The translations under genes and the position numbers were made by a program. Below, one piece after another: positions 54,987 through 63,770 of a stretch of 64,000 nt of DNA (position 1 is its first letter; every line of letters begins with the position of its first letter). This stretch comes from Streptomyces sp. TP-A0874 (GTDB lineage Bacteria; Actinomycetota; Actinomycetes; Streptomycetales; Streptomycetaceae). The notes under the pieces are model-generated. The model was not told the DNA's origin. It worked only from the letters and a program-made list of their open reading frames with translations, and did no database searches. The stretch is taken from contig NZ_BBZK01000005.1 in assembly GCF_001748085.1 (NCBI RefSeq), forward strand, positions 62,001 to 126,000. The letters are read 5' to 3'.

Positions 54987-56807
54987 TCAGCTCCAGGCCG
55001 GTGTGGCACGCGCGGCGGCGCGGTTTTCGAGGAGCGCGAGGACGCTGCCGACGACGGCGGGGGCCGTGAGTCCCACGCGGGCGAGCACCTCAGCGCGCGA
55101 TCCGTGCTCCAGGAAGGCGCGGGGGAGTCCGAAGGAGCGCACCGGCGTGCGGACCCCGGCGTCGGCGAGGGCCTGGCCCACGGCCGCCCCCATACCGCCG
55201 GTGCGGCCGTGGTCCTCAAGGGTGACGACGTACGCGTAGTGCGCGGCGACGGTGGCCAGTTCCGGGTTGACCGGCGCCACCCAGCGCGGGTCGACCACGG
55301 TGGCGCCGATGCCGTGGGCCTTCAGCAGGCCGGCCGCCTCCAGCCCGAGCCGGGCCATCGGTCCGGCCGTCACCACCAGCACGTCGCGCCCCGGTTCGTT
55401 GCACAGGACGTCCATACCGGCGTACGTGTCGAGGGCGGGGACATCCGCTCCGGTGGCGCCCTTGGGGAAGCGGAGCGCCGTCGGGCCCTCCTCGTGAGCC
55501 ACGGCCTCCCGCAGCAGTTCGCGGAGCCTGCTCCCGTCCCGCGGCGCCGCGATGCGCAGCCCGGGCACCGCCTGGAGCAGGCTCATGTCCCACATGCCGT
55601 TGTGACTGGCCCCGTCGTCACCGGTGACTCCGGCCCGGTCCATCACCAGGGTGACCGGGCACCGGTGCAGGGCGATGTCCATCAGGAGCTGGTCGACAGC
55701 GCGGTTGGCGAAGGTGGCGTAGAGGGCGAGTACCGGGTGGGCCCCGCCGAGCGCCAGGCCCGCCGCCAGCGCCGCGGCGTGCTGCTCGGCGATGCCGACG
55801 TCGATGGTGCGTTCGGGGAACCGCCGCCCGAACTGCAGCAGGCCGACCGGTTCCAGCATCGCCGCGGTCAGCGCCACGACGTCCGGGCGCTCCTCCGCGA
55901 CGGCGACCAGTTCCTCCCCGAAGACGGAGGTCCACGCCGGTGTGGGTGTGGAGGCCGCGGCGGGCCCCGGCGTCGGGGCCGCGCGGACGACGTGGCAGCG
56001 GTCGAGGTCGTTGCTCTCGGCCTCCGGCCAACCGCGGCCCTTCTCGGTGACGACGTGCACCACGACGGGCCGTGCCGTCGACCGGGCGGCGCACAGCGCC
56101 TCCTCGACGGCGGCCACGTCGTGGCCGTCCACCGGACCGCGGTACTCCAGACCGAGGCGCTCGAAGAGGTTCCCGTCCGGCTCCGCCGCCGTCTCCGGTG
56201 TGTGCCGTGAGCCCGCCCCCGCGCGGAGTCGGCGGAGGTGTGCGGCGATGCCGCCCACGGTCGGCTGGTACGAGCGGCCGTTGTCGTTGAGCACGATGAT
56301 GACGGGCAGGTCGGGCTCGCCGCCGAGGTTGTTGAGCGCCTCCCAGGCCATGCCGCCGGTGAGCGAGCCGTCCCCGACGACGGCGACGACGGCCCGGCCC
56401 CGGTCGCCCGCCAGCGCGCGCGCCCTGGCCAGGCCGTGCGCGTAGCCGAGCGCCGTGGAGGCGTGCGAGTTCTCGATGACGTCGTGCTCGGACTCCGCCC
56501 GGGAGGCGTACCCGGAGAGGCCGCCGCCTTGCCGCAGCCGGTCGAAGCCCTCCTGCCGTCCGGTGAGCATCTTGTGCACGTAGGTCTGGTGCCCGGTGTC
56601 CCACAGCAGCGTGTCGGCCGGCGAGTCGAAGACGCGGTGCAGGGCGAGCGTCAGCTCCACCACGCCCAGGTTCGACCCGAGGTGGCCACCGCTGGCCCGG
56701 ACCTTCCGGACGAGCGTCTCGCGGATCTCCGCGGCCACGCACTCCAGTTGCACGGGGCTCAGACGGCGCAGGTCCGCGGGGCCGGAGATGGTCTCCAGGA
56801 GCGCCAT
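54987..56807 (-). CDS. dxs: 1-deoxy-D-xylulose-5-phosphate synthase
   Basis: A 606-residue ThDP enzyme that makes the first MEP intermediate from pyruvate and glyceraldehyde 3-phosphate. The ThDP motif is [16 protein letters not shown] ending in IIVLNDN. The active-site histidine region is [14 protein letters not shown], and the transketolase-like central domain carries [20 protein letters not shown] at 56807 has GGAG about nine bases upstream. It is somewhat shorter than the usual 620-650 residues. dxs controls flux into isoprenoids, so a cluster copy would boost precursor supply. Confidence 0.96.
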   Translation of the reverse strand: MALLETISGPADLRRLSPVQLECVAAEIRETLVRKVRASGGHLGSNLGVVELTLALHRVFDSPADTLLWDTGHQTYVHKMLTGRQEGFDRLRQGGGLSGYASRAESEHDVIENSHASTALGYAHGLARARALAGDRGRAVVAVVGDGSLTGGMAWEALNNLGGEPDLPVIIVLNDNGRSYQPTVGGIAAHLRRLRAGAGSRHTPETAAEPDGNLFERLGLEYRGPVDGHDVAAVEEALCAARSTARPVVVHVVTEKGRGWPEAESNDLDRCHVVRAAPTPGPAAASTPTPAWTSVFGEELVAVAEERPDVVALTAAMLEPVGLLQFGRRFPERTIDVGIAEQHAAALAAGLALGGAHPVLALYATFANRAVDQLLMDIALHRCPVTLVMDRAGVTGDDGASHNGMWDMSLLQAVPGLRIAAPRDGSRLRELLREAVAHEEGPTALRFPKGATGADVPALDTYAGMDVLCNEPGRDVLVVTAGPMARLGLEAAGLLKAHGIGATVVDPRWVAPVNPELATVAAHYAYVVTLEDHGRTGGMGAAVGQALADAGVRTPVRSFGLPRAFLEHGSRAEVLARVGLTAPAVVGSVLALLENRAAARATPAWS

Positions 56808-56831
56808 GAGGGTGATCTCCGTTCCTTGGGG

Positions 56832-57266
56832 TCAGAGTCGGGCCGGTGGGCGGAAGACGATGTGGCTGCCGGGACGCAGTCCCGCCTCGGGGCCGGTCAG
56901 GGTCCGCTCCGTGTGGATGAGCACGTTGTAGTGGTTGGGGAAGTGGCAGGCGTCGAAGCCGAGCACCGTGCCGACGGGTTCGTCGTCGAGGAGCACCGTG
57001 TCTCCCCGGTCGACGACGCCGGCCTGGATGAACTCGGCGAAGCCCAGGAAGCCGACCCTGTCGATACGGGAGCCGGCCGCCGTCTCCACGTGGTCGGTGG
57101 TGACGAGTTCGTGGATCTCACCGCGCTGCACGCAGCGGGAGGCGAACTCCTCCAGGCGCATCCCGCGGTCCTGGCGCCGGTGCTTGAGCACCTTGACGAT
57201 CTCGCCGGTCACCTCGCGCTTGGCGCCGTTCTCCCAGTCCAGTGAGGTGGTGGAGGGAAGCGTCAT
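56832..57266 (-). CDS. Small conserved protein of unknown function
   Basis: A 144-residue soluble protein. Recognisable features are few: an opening with LDWENGAKREVTGEIV, one cysteine in ASRCVQRGEIHELV, and a C-terminal part rich in aromatic and histidine residues (DACHFPNHYNVLIHTERT). The compact beta-rich look suggests a small barrel or binding protein. ATG at 57266 shares its first base with the preceding stop, giving TGATG coupling to the Gfo/Idh gene. It sits in the middle of the isoprenoid operon, so it should serve the same pathway. No function can be assigned. Confidence 0.8.
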   Translation of the reverse strand: MTLPSTTSLDWENGAKREVTGEIVKVLKHRRQDRGMRLEEFASRCVQRGEIHELVTTDHVETAAGSRIDRVGFLGFAEFIQAGVVDRGDTVLLDDEPVGTVLGFDACHFPNHYNVLIHTERTLTGPEAGLRPGSHIVFRPPARL

Positions 57267-58189
57267 CACACGTTCACCTCCGTCCGCTCGGCGGCGTACA
57301 CGTCCTCGACGAGTTCCAGGGCGGAGACGCCGCTCCGCGAGGACTCCCGGCCGGTGCGAACCCGCTGGGCGAAGTCCGAGAGGATGCCCTCGTACTCGTG
57401 CCACAGCGAGCCCTTGAAGGCGCGGTGGCCGGCGAGCATGTCGGCGTACCGCCGGGAGCCGTCGGCGAGCCGCACGGTGACGTCCTTCAGCTCACCGTGC
57501 GGATAGGACCAGTCCAGTTCGACGGTGGCGGGGACACCGGCGGCCGACCGCAGCCGGACCAGCGCCTGCCGGTCGGTGCCGGCCGCGTCGCGCCGCACCT
57601 CGGCGGAGACCAGGGTGAGGTCGCCCAGGAGGAGCCGGGCCAGATCGAAGGCGTTGGGCCCGTTGTCGGCCACGCAGCCGCCGCCGCACCGCTGCGGATC
57701 GAGGTACCAGCGGTCCTCCCCGACGTGCTCCTCGATCTTCTCCAGGTAGCGGACGGTCAGCGAGGTGACGGGGTTGTCCGTCCGCAGCGACTCGGCCAGC
57801 GCCAGCACGTGCGAGTTGTAGCGGCGGTGGAAGGCGGTGAAGAGGACGGTCTCCCGGAGGCTCGCCAGTTCGGCCAGTCGGCGCCCCTGCGCTGCGGTCA
57901 ACGCGAGGGGCTTCTCCACGCACACCGCTGTTCCGGCGTCGAGCGCGTCGTGGCACACCGCGGCGTGCGCGTCGTTGGGGACGTTCACCACGACCGCGTC
58001 CAGCCCGCCCTCGGCGAGCATCGTTCGGTGGTCCCGGTAGCAGGGCACGGTTCCGCGGTGCGGCGCGAGGGCCTCCTCCCGCAGGTCGCACACGGCCGCG
58101 AGCTCCGCCTCGGTCGTGCCGTCGAGCGCGGCGAGGTAGAAGCGGGAGATCACTCCCAGCCCCACCACACCGATGCGCAGCGGTCTCAT
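57266..58189 (-). CDS. Gfo/Idh/MocA-family oxidoreductase (first in this cluster by coordinate)
   Basis: A 307-residue NAD(P)-dependent oxidoreductase of the glucose-fructose/inositol dehydrogenase family. The Rossmann fold opens with RIGVVGLGVISRFYLAALDG. The catalytic lysine motif is CVEKPLALTAAQ. The family oxidises or reduces a hydroxyl on sugars or cyclitols, sometimes also imines. ATG at 58189 overlaps the preceding stop by four bases. It shares little with the second Gfo/Idh gene at 61620-62708 beyond the fold, so they probably act at different steps. Confidence 0.9.
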   Translation of the reverse strand: MRPLRIGVVGLGVISRFYLAALDGTTEAELAAVCDLREEALAPHRGTVPCYRDHRTMLAEGGLDAVVVNVPNDAHAAVCHDALDAGTAVCVEKPLALTAAQGRRLAELASLRETVLFTAFHRRYNSHVLALAESLRTDNPVTSLTVRYLEKIEEHVGEDRWYLDPQRCGGGCVADNGPNAFDLARLLLGDLTLVSAEVRRDAAGTDRQALVRLRSAAGVPATVELDWSYPHGELKDVTVRLADGSRRYADMLAGHRAFKGSLWHEYEGILSDFAQRVRTGRESSRSGVSALELVEDVYAAERTEVNV

Positions 58190-59394
58190 CGTTCCTCCCG
58201 CACCGGACCGGCCACCGGGTCCCTGTCGTCCGCTGTCTCCACGGGGTCGGCCGCGTCCGCCGCCGGCAGCGGGGCCGGTGCCGGGAGCGCGGTGTCCGAG
58301 GCGACGCTCCGCAACTCCGCGTAGAGCGACTCGGACAGCGGCACACCGGTGTCCCGGCGTTCGGCCGCCCGGCGTGCCTCGTACCAGCCCGGGTAGCGGA
58401 CGGGGCGGTCAGCTGCGAGGGCGGGCGCGCCGAGCAGCGCGGAGAAGAGTCCGTCGGCCTGCGCCTCGAAGTCCTCCTGCGGGCGGAGCCGACCGGGTGC
58501 GACGACGAGCGCCGCGAAGCCGATGTCGTCGTCCCGCCCGGAAGGGCTGCCGTCCCCCGCCAGGGCCTCGGGCGCCGGGCCGAGGCCGGCGCCGGGCAGC
58601 AGCGCCCCCAGGACCTCCACCAGCAGGCCCAGCCCGTAGCCCTTGTAGACACCGGTCTCCGGGCTGCCGCCGAGCCACTGGAGGAAGCCCTCCCCCCGGT
58701 CCAGGGCGCCGGGGTCGGTGACCGGTCGGCCGTCGTCGTCCGCCAGCCAGCCGGGGGGTATGCGCTCCCCCGCACGGGCGGCGGCCCGCACCCGGCCGGT
58801 GGGCACGGCGGTCGTGCTCATGTCCAGCACCAGCGGCGGCTGCCGGCCCGCGGGCGCGGCGAACGCCAGCGGATTGGTTCCGAGCATCGCGGGCCGGCCG
58901 CCCGGCGGGCGGGCGATGCGCTGACGGCCGCAGTTGGAGACCAGGAGGCAGATCATGCCCCGCCGGGCGGCGCGCAGCGCGTGGGCGCCGGCGCACCCAA
59001 GGTGGGTGGCACCGCGTACCGAGACCAGCCCCACTCCGTGGTCGCGGGCCCGATCGGCGGCCAGGTCCACCGCCTCGGCCGCCGCCCACAGGCCGAGGGC
59101 GCGCCGTGCGTCGACCAGGACGGAGGCGCCGGTGTCGGTGACGATCCCGGGCTCCGCGGCCGGGTCGCACCGGCCCTCGTCGAAGAGCGGCAGGTACAAC
59201 CGGGTGAGGTTGACCAGACCGTGCGAGGTCACCCCGGTCAGGTCCCCGTGGACGAGGGCCTCGGCCGCGGTGCGGGCGCGTCCGGGCGGTACCCCGCGGG
59301 AGGCGAGTACCGCGGCGGTGAAGTCCAGCAGTTCCCGGTGGTCTACGCGTACCTCCCCCCGCTTCCTCGTCGCCGGTGGCGTGAGCGTGTTCAT
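58186..59394 (-). CDS. Ldh/malate-dehydrogenase-2 family oxidoreductase
   Basis: A 402-residue NAD(P)-dependent dehydrogenase of the LDH2/MDG2 (YlbC, DpkA, ureidoglycolate) fold, not the classical Rossmann lactate dehydrogenase. Diagnostic stretches are HGDLTGVTSHGLVNLTRL, GATHLGCAGAHALRA and MLGTNPLAFAAP; VYKGYGLGLLVEVLGALLPG is the conserved late segment. Members reduce 2-keto acids or cyclic imines. The C-terminal 60 residues are a proline/alanine-rich extension. ATG at 59394 overlaps the M20 stop by four bases. A very long open frame upstream of the ATG is spurious. Confidence 0.9.
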   Translation of the reverse strand: MNTLTPPATRKRGEVRVDHRELLDFTAAVLASRGVPPGRARTAAEALVHGDLTGVTSHGLVNLTRLYLPLFDEGRCDPAAEPGIVTDTGASVLVDARRALGLWAAAEAVDLAADRARDHGVGLVSVRGATHLGCAGAHALRAARRGMICLLVSNCGRQRIARPPGGRPAMLGTNPLAFAAPAGRQPPLVLDMSTTAVPTGRVRAAARAGERIPPGWLADDDGRPVTDPGALDRGEGFLQWLGGSPETGVYKGYGLGLLVEVLGALLPGAGLGPAPEALAGDGSPSGRDDDIGFAALVVAPGRLRPQEDFEAQADGLFSALLGAPALAADRPVRYPGWYEARRAAERRDTGVPLSESLYAELRSVASDTALPAPAPLPAADAADPVETADDRDPVAGPVREER

Positions 59395-60728
59395 GCGGTG
59401 GCCTCCCTGGTGGTGGTGTGGTGGGCGAAACAGGTGGTCAGCCGCGCGACGAGGCGCGCGTGGGCGTCGAGGTCGGCGAGGTCGGCGAACTCCTCGGCCG
59501 CGTGGGCGCCGTGGGCGTCCAGGTCGCCGGGCCCGAAGACGATCGTCGAGGTGCCGGGTACCCCGGCCATCCAGATGGCGTCGCAGGTGAAGGCGGGTGC
59601 CTCGGCAGGCCAGGTGTCCAGCCGGGCCCCTCCGAGGAGCTCCGCGGTCCGCGGCCCGGCGGGCGCCTCCAGCGCCGGCAGCCCGTGTTTGAGCCACTCC
59701 AGACGCAGTACGGCTCCGGCTTCGCCGGCGGTGAGCGCGTACGCGGGATGGTCGGCGAAGCGTTCCCGGAAGTCCGCGAGACCGGTGCCCACGGCCTCCC
59801 GCAGCGCCTGCTCCAGGGTGTGCGCGGTGGCGGGGGAGCCGTAGGAGAGGTTGAGCAGCAACCGCCCGCTTCCGTAGACCTTGTTGTGCATCTCGCCGGT
59901 GTGCAGTCCGGCCACGCAGACCCGGCCGTCCGGCGGCTGCGGCAGCCACCGGGCGAGGTGCTGGGCGAGGTGCCCGAGCAGGACTGTGGCGTTGTGGCCG
60001 GTGCCGGGCGCGTCGTCGACCGCGTCGCGACCGGTGACGTGCAGCGCGGCGGTCATGGAGGCGGTGGCGCGGTCCAGGACGCGCAGGCCGGTCGGTTCGC
60101 AGAAGACGTTCAGCCCGCCCACCCAGCCGGCCTCGACGAGCGGCCGGGTGCCGAAGACGCCCATCGCGCCGCCTTCCTCGCCGGAGACCAACTGGACGAG
60201 TACGCCCACCTCGGTGCCGAGCGCCCCGCAGGCGCCCACCGCCGCCCGCAGCCCGGCCAGCAGTCCGACGGCCGGTCCCTTGGCGTCGATGGCGCCCCGG
60301 CCGCGGAAGCGCCGGCCGTCGAAGCCGACCGGGCCGCCACCGGCGACGGTGTCGAGGTGCACGTTGAACATGAGGGTGCGCGCCCGGGGCAGTTCGGGCC
60401 CCAGCCGGAGCACCATGTTCGGCTGGCACTCCAGGAAGTCCGGCCGGGCGCGCGCCGCCTCCCGTACGCTCCGCGGGACTTCCGGCGACTGGAGCGAGGC
60501 GGGCGGTGCGGCGGCGTGGTGGACGACGGTGAAGCCGAGTTCGGCCGCGGCGTCCGCGTACGCCGACTGCGCTTCCCACAGCCGGGGGTGCCCGTCCCCG
60601 CCGGTCTCCATCGGCCCGGCCGTCGGCAGCGTCATCAGGTGGACGAGCAGGTCCCGGTCGGCCGGCGAGAGCCGCGCCCCGGGCGCCGGTGCGGCTCCGC
60701 CCGGGGTCGGTACGGTGCGGGCGCCCAT
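59391..60728 (-). CDS. M20-family metallohydrolase (ArgE/DapE type)
   Basis: A 445-residue zinc hydrolase that removes acyl groups from amino acids or similar amides. Metal ligands are visible in MFNVHLDTVAGGG, RGRGAIDAKGP, SGEEGGAMG and GDLDAHGAHAAEEF. It carries the inserted dimerisation lid between them. ATG at 60728 shares its A with the preceding stop (TGATG). In a biosynthetic operon the usual role is deacetylation of a protected amine; this is inferred. Confidence 0.9.
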   Translation of the reverse strand: MGARTVPTPGGAAPAPGARLSPADRDLLVHLMTLPTAGPMETGGDGHPRLWEAQSAYADAAAELGFTVVHHAAAPPASLQSPEVPRSVREAARARPDFLECQPNMVLRLGPELPRARTLMFNVHLDTVAGGGPVGFDGRRFRGRGAIDAKGPAVGLLAGLRAAVGACGALGTEVGVLVQLVSGEEGGAMGVFGTRPLVEAGWVGGLNVFCEPTGLRVLDRATASMTAALHVTGRDAVDDAPGTGHNATVLLGHLAQHLARWLPQPPDGRVCVAGLHTGEMHNKVYGSGRLLLNLSYGSPATAHTLEQALREAVGTGLADFRERFADHPAYALTAGEAGAVLRLEWLKHGLPALEAPAGPRTAELLGGARLDTWPAEAPAFTCDAIWMAGVPGTSTIVFGPGDLDAHGAHAAEEFADLADLDAHARLVARLTTCFAHHTTTREATA

Positions 60729-61630
60729 CACTCCTCCCCCACCGCGGTGAGCTGGGGCAGGACGTCCGTCGCCAGCAGCTCCTCCAGTCGGCGCCCGTAG
60801 GCGACGAAGGAGTCGACGTAGTCGCCCGAGGGGTCGCGCCAGCCGTCGTGCGGCCGGATGTTGAGGTGCGGTTCGATGGACAGCACGCCGGTGTAGCCGC
60901 CGTCGTACAGCCGCCGCAGACAGTCGGCGACATCGCAGTCCCCGTCGCCCGGCAGGGTGTACCGCTGCCGTTCGGTGTCCCCGAGGGCGTCCTTGACGTG
61001 CACGTGCGCCACATGGGGGCCGAGGGCGGGGAGCAGGTCGAGGGCGCGGTAGCCGTAGGCGACGCCGTTGCCGATGTCGAAGAGCAACCGGAGCGCGGGG
61101 CTCTCCGCCGCTTCCAGCAGCCGCAGCATCCGGCGGGGGTCGCGGGCGGCCCATCCCGCGCAGTTCTCGTGCAGCAGCACGACGCCCGCCCGTTCGGCCC
61201 GGACCGCCAGCCGCCGCACGCGGCGGAGGACCTCCCGCTCCCACTCCGGCTCGGGGAGCCCGGCGTTGGGGTAGGACATGATCCGCACGAAGCGGCATCC
61301 GAGCGCCGCACAGCGCTCACCGAGCACGTCCAGTTCGGCGAGGTCCGTCTCCAGAGGGGTGGCCACCGACCGGCTGTAGTTGCCGATCCGCGCGTCGACG
61401 CAGGGCACCGTCACGCCGGCCCGGGCGATCGCCTCTGCCGCTCGGGCGAAGGCGTCGTCCGGCAGGTCCGCCAGCGGCACCCCGTCGATGGAGCGCAGTT
61501 CCAGCTGTGTCCAGCCGAGCCGGCGGAGCGCCGACAACTGCCGTTCCAGCCCCGGTGCCGCTTCGTCGCCGATGCCGCCGAGCACCACCCGCGGCGCCAC
61601 GGTCCCCGCCGAGCCCGGTTCAGACGTCAT
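60728..61630 (-). CDS. TIM-barrel sugar-phosphate isomerase/epimerase family protein
   Basis: A 300-residue xylose-isomerase-like TIM barrel. The four metal/catalytic residues are in LLHENCAGW (Glu), LLFDIGNG (Asp), HVHVKDALG (His) and LSIEPHLN (Glu). Relatives isomerise or epimerise sugars, inosose or hydroxypyruvate. ATG at 61630 lies 11 bases inside the end of the preceding gene, so the two are coupled. Together with two Gfo/Idh enzymes it points to a sugar- or cyclitol-like building block. Confidence 0.89.
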   Translation of the reverse strand: MTSEPGSAGTVAPRVVLGGIGDEAAPGLERQLSALRRLGWTQLELRSIDGVPLADLPDDAFARAAEAIARAGVTVPCVDARIGNYSRSVATPLETDLAELDVLGERCAALGCRFVRIMSYPNAGLPEPEWEREVLRRVRRLAVRAERAGVVLLHENCAGWAARDPRRMLRLLEAAESPALRLLFDIGNGVAYGYRALDLLPALGPHVAHVHVKDALGDTERQRYTLPGDGDCDVADCLRRLYDGGYTGVLSIEPHLNIRPHDGWRDPSGDYVDSFVAYGRRLEELLATDVLPQLTAVGEE

Positions 61631-62708
61631 GAGCTGCCCCCTTCGACAGATCGACGGGCTCCGCCGGGCGCTCACCGGGGTCGGGTACGCGTGCCGTCGG
61701 GCTCGCCTCGGCCAGCGACTTGGCCTCCTGGAGGATCTCCACCACCCGGCGGCCGATCGCGTAGTCGTCGGCGCCGCGGGCGGTGGTCCGGCCCTCGGCG
61801 AAGTCCCGGTAGGCATCGCGCAGGAACGTCGCGAGCGCCTCGTCGTGGACCACGCTCCGCCTGGCGGCGCCCGCTCCCTCGCGGACGGTCCACTGGGCGT
61901 GGTGATCGGCCTCGCTGACCGGGTAGTGGCCCGTCACCTCGCCGGTCGCGCAGCGCATGACCACGCTGCGCTCGCGGACCGGCGCGGTCAGGTCGGTGAA
62001 GAACTCGCTGGTGGTTCCGTTCTCGTGGCGCAGTTCGAGGTGCCCGCGGCCCATCCGCGGCACGGTGCGGCCGCCGAGGCGCAGGTCCTCCCAGGCGGCC
62101 CTGACCGGCTGGGCGTCCCCGGCCAGCCGGAGCGCCACGCCGACCGAGTGCGGCAGCTCCACGTCGAAGACGGTGGGGTGCCCGGGGCCGTTCAGGGAGC
62201 GCGTCCAGCGCGGTTTGAGCTGGCGGAACGCCAGTGACCGGAGCGCTCCCAACCGCGGCCCGCCGGCCAGTCGGCGGAGGGCGCCGGTCAGTTCGCTGCT
62301 GAGCCACGGGGAGATCACCCGGAGGATGAGCCCCCGCTTCCTGGCGAGGGCGTCGACGGCCTCCAGCGAGGCCGTGTCGGCGGCCAGCGGCTTCTCCACC
62401 AGCAGCCGGGTGAAGCCCAGGTCGGCCAGTTGTTCCAGGACGTGCGGCCGCTCCATGGGAGGGGTGCAGACATGGACCACGGTCCGCGCGGGGTCGGCGG
62501 TCGCGGCCGCCTCCTCCAGGGAGCCGGCCGCGGCGAGCCCGGCCGCCGCGGCCTCCTGCCGCACGTCCCGCACGTCCCAGACCAGCGGCGGCTCCGGCGA
62601 CCAGTGGTCCGCCGCCCCGGCTTCGGCGCGGAGCCGGCGCAGCACAGGCAGGTGCAGACCCGCGCCGGATCGGCCGAAGCCGACGATGAGGGTACGCATC
62701 GCGCTCAC
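61620..62708 (-). CDS. Gfo/Idh/MocA-family oxidoreductase (second)
   Basis: A 362-residue NAD(P)-dependent oxidoreductase. It opens RTLIVGFGRSGAGLHLPVL and has the lysine motif LLVEKPLAADTASLEAV. The C-terminal domain begins around RQLKPRWTRSLNGPG. GTG at 62708 overlaps the polyprenyl synthase stop (GTGA); an ATG three codons later is also possible. Its end overlaps the TIM-barrel gene by 11 bases. The substrate is unknown. Confidence 0.9.
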   Translation of the reverse strand: MSAMRTLIVGFGRSGAGLHLPVLRRLRAEAGAADHWSPEPPLVWDVRDVRQEAAAAGLAAAGSLEEAAATADPARTVVHVCTPPMERPHVLEQLADLGFTRLLVEKPLAADTASLEAVDALARKRGLILRVISPWLSSELTGALRRLAGGPRLGALRSLAFRQLKPRWTRSLNGPGHPTVFDVELPHSVGVALRLAGDAQPVRAAWEDLRLGGRTVPRMGRGHLELRHENGTTSEFFTDLTAPVRERSVVMRCATGEVTGHYPVSEADHHAQWTVREGAGAARRSVVHDEALATFLRDAYRDFAEGRTTARGADDYAIGRRVVEILQEAKSLAEASPTARVPDPGERPAEPVDLSKGAAHDV

Positions 62709-63760
62709 TTGTCCCGGTAGGCGACGGCGACGGCCATCTCGGCCAACACCACCCGCCACTCCTCGTCGACGGGCGTCCCCGCCAGGGCCTCCCCGGCCTC
62801 GGTGACCAGCCGGTCGATGCGGTGCTCCACGGTGGCGCGCACGCCGGCCCGTTCCAGGGCCCGGCTCAGCTCGCCGGGCGGCAGGTCGTCGCGGGCGACC
62901 AGTTCCCGCACCGCGGGGTCGTCCCGTACGGCGATGCTCACCAGCAGCGTCATCTTGTGGTTGTCGGCGTCCGCACCGACGGGCTTTCCCGCCACCCCGG
63001 CGTCGCCGAAGACGTCGATGAGGTCGTCGCGCAGTTGGAAGGCCTCCCCCAGCGCGGTGCCGTACGCCTCGAAGGCGCCCGAGAGGTGGGAGCCGCCCGC
63101 CAGCGAGGCGCCCAGCTCCAGCGGGCGCCGGATGCTGTAGCGGCCGGACTTGGCGTTGGCGATGTAGGCCGACAGGTCCGGGTCGGCCACGGCCTCGGCG
63201 GCCACGGCCACGTCCAGGTGCTGGCCGACGATCATCTCCCCGACCAGTTCCGCCCACACCCGCCGGGCCTGCCGGGGCAGTTCCTGTGCCAGTCGGCCCG
63301 CATAGGCGAAGGCCAGGTCGCCGGCGAGCACGGCCACCCCCTCCCCGTAACGGCGCGGCTCGCCCTGCCAGCCGCGGCTCCGGTGCTCCTCGGCATGACG
63401 CACATGGGCCGTGGGCACTCCGCGCCGCACGGCCGAGCCGTCGAGCACGTCGTCGTGGAGGAGGGCGAAGGCGTGGAGGAGTTCGATCGCGGTACCCGCC
63501 TCCACCACCCGCGGATCGTCGGGCGTACCACCGGCCGCCAGGAAGCCCACGACGCAGAAGTCCGGTCGGAGGCGCTTCCCACCCGCGCGCACCAGCCGGC
63601 TGATCGCCTCGACCGGGGCGGTGGCGCGGTGGTCCACCTCGGCCCACCGCCGGTGCTCCAGGTCCAGCAGGCTCTTCAGCCGCTCCTCGACGCGGGAGAG
63701 CACCTCGGCACGGTTCCGGGCAGCGGACGCGGGCGCCGTCGCGGGCGGTGACGTGGTCAT
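62705..63760 (-). CDS. Polyprenyl diphosphate synthase (trans-isoprenyl)
   Basis: A 351-residue trans-prenyl synthase that extends allylic diphosphates with IPP. The first aspartate-rich motif is HDDVLDGSAVRRG and the second RDDLIDVFGD, both intact; the IPP site is GGKRLRP. The residue block before the first motif (ELLHAFALLHDD) has alanine and leucine at the positions that limit chain length, so the product is likely C20 or longer, but this cannot be settled by eye. It is ten bases downstream of ispH and overlaps the next gene. It may make the chain for the UbiA enzyme at 47082-48080. Confidence 0.93.
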   Translation of the reverse strand: MTTSPPATAPASAARNRAEVLSRVEERLKSLLDLEHRRWAEVDHRATAPVEAISRLVRAGGKRLRPDFCVVGFLAAGGTPDDPRVVEAGTAIELLHAFALLHDDVLDGSAVRRGVPTAHVRHAEEHRSRGWQGEPRRYGEGVAVLAGDLAFAYAGRLAQELPRQARRVWAELVGEMIVGQHLDVAVAAEAVADPDLSAYIANAKSGRYSIRRPLELGASLAGGSHLSGAFEAYGTALGEAFQLRDDLIDVFGDAGVAGKPVGADADNHKMTLLVSIAVRDDPAVRELVARDDLPPGELSRALERAGVRATVEHRIDRLVTEAGEALAGTPVDEEWRVVLAEMAVAVAYRDK

Positions 63761-63770
63761 CGGAATCCTC

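Noticed and set aside
58186..61320. One very long protein (about 1,040 residues) on the minus strand
   Set aside because: Only the last 402 codons match the Ldh family and have a coupled start at 59394. The remainder is an out-of-frame reading of the M20 and TIM-barrel genes.
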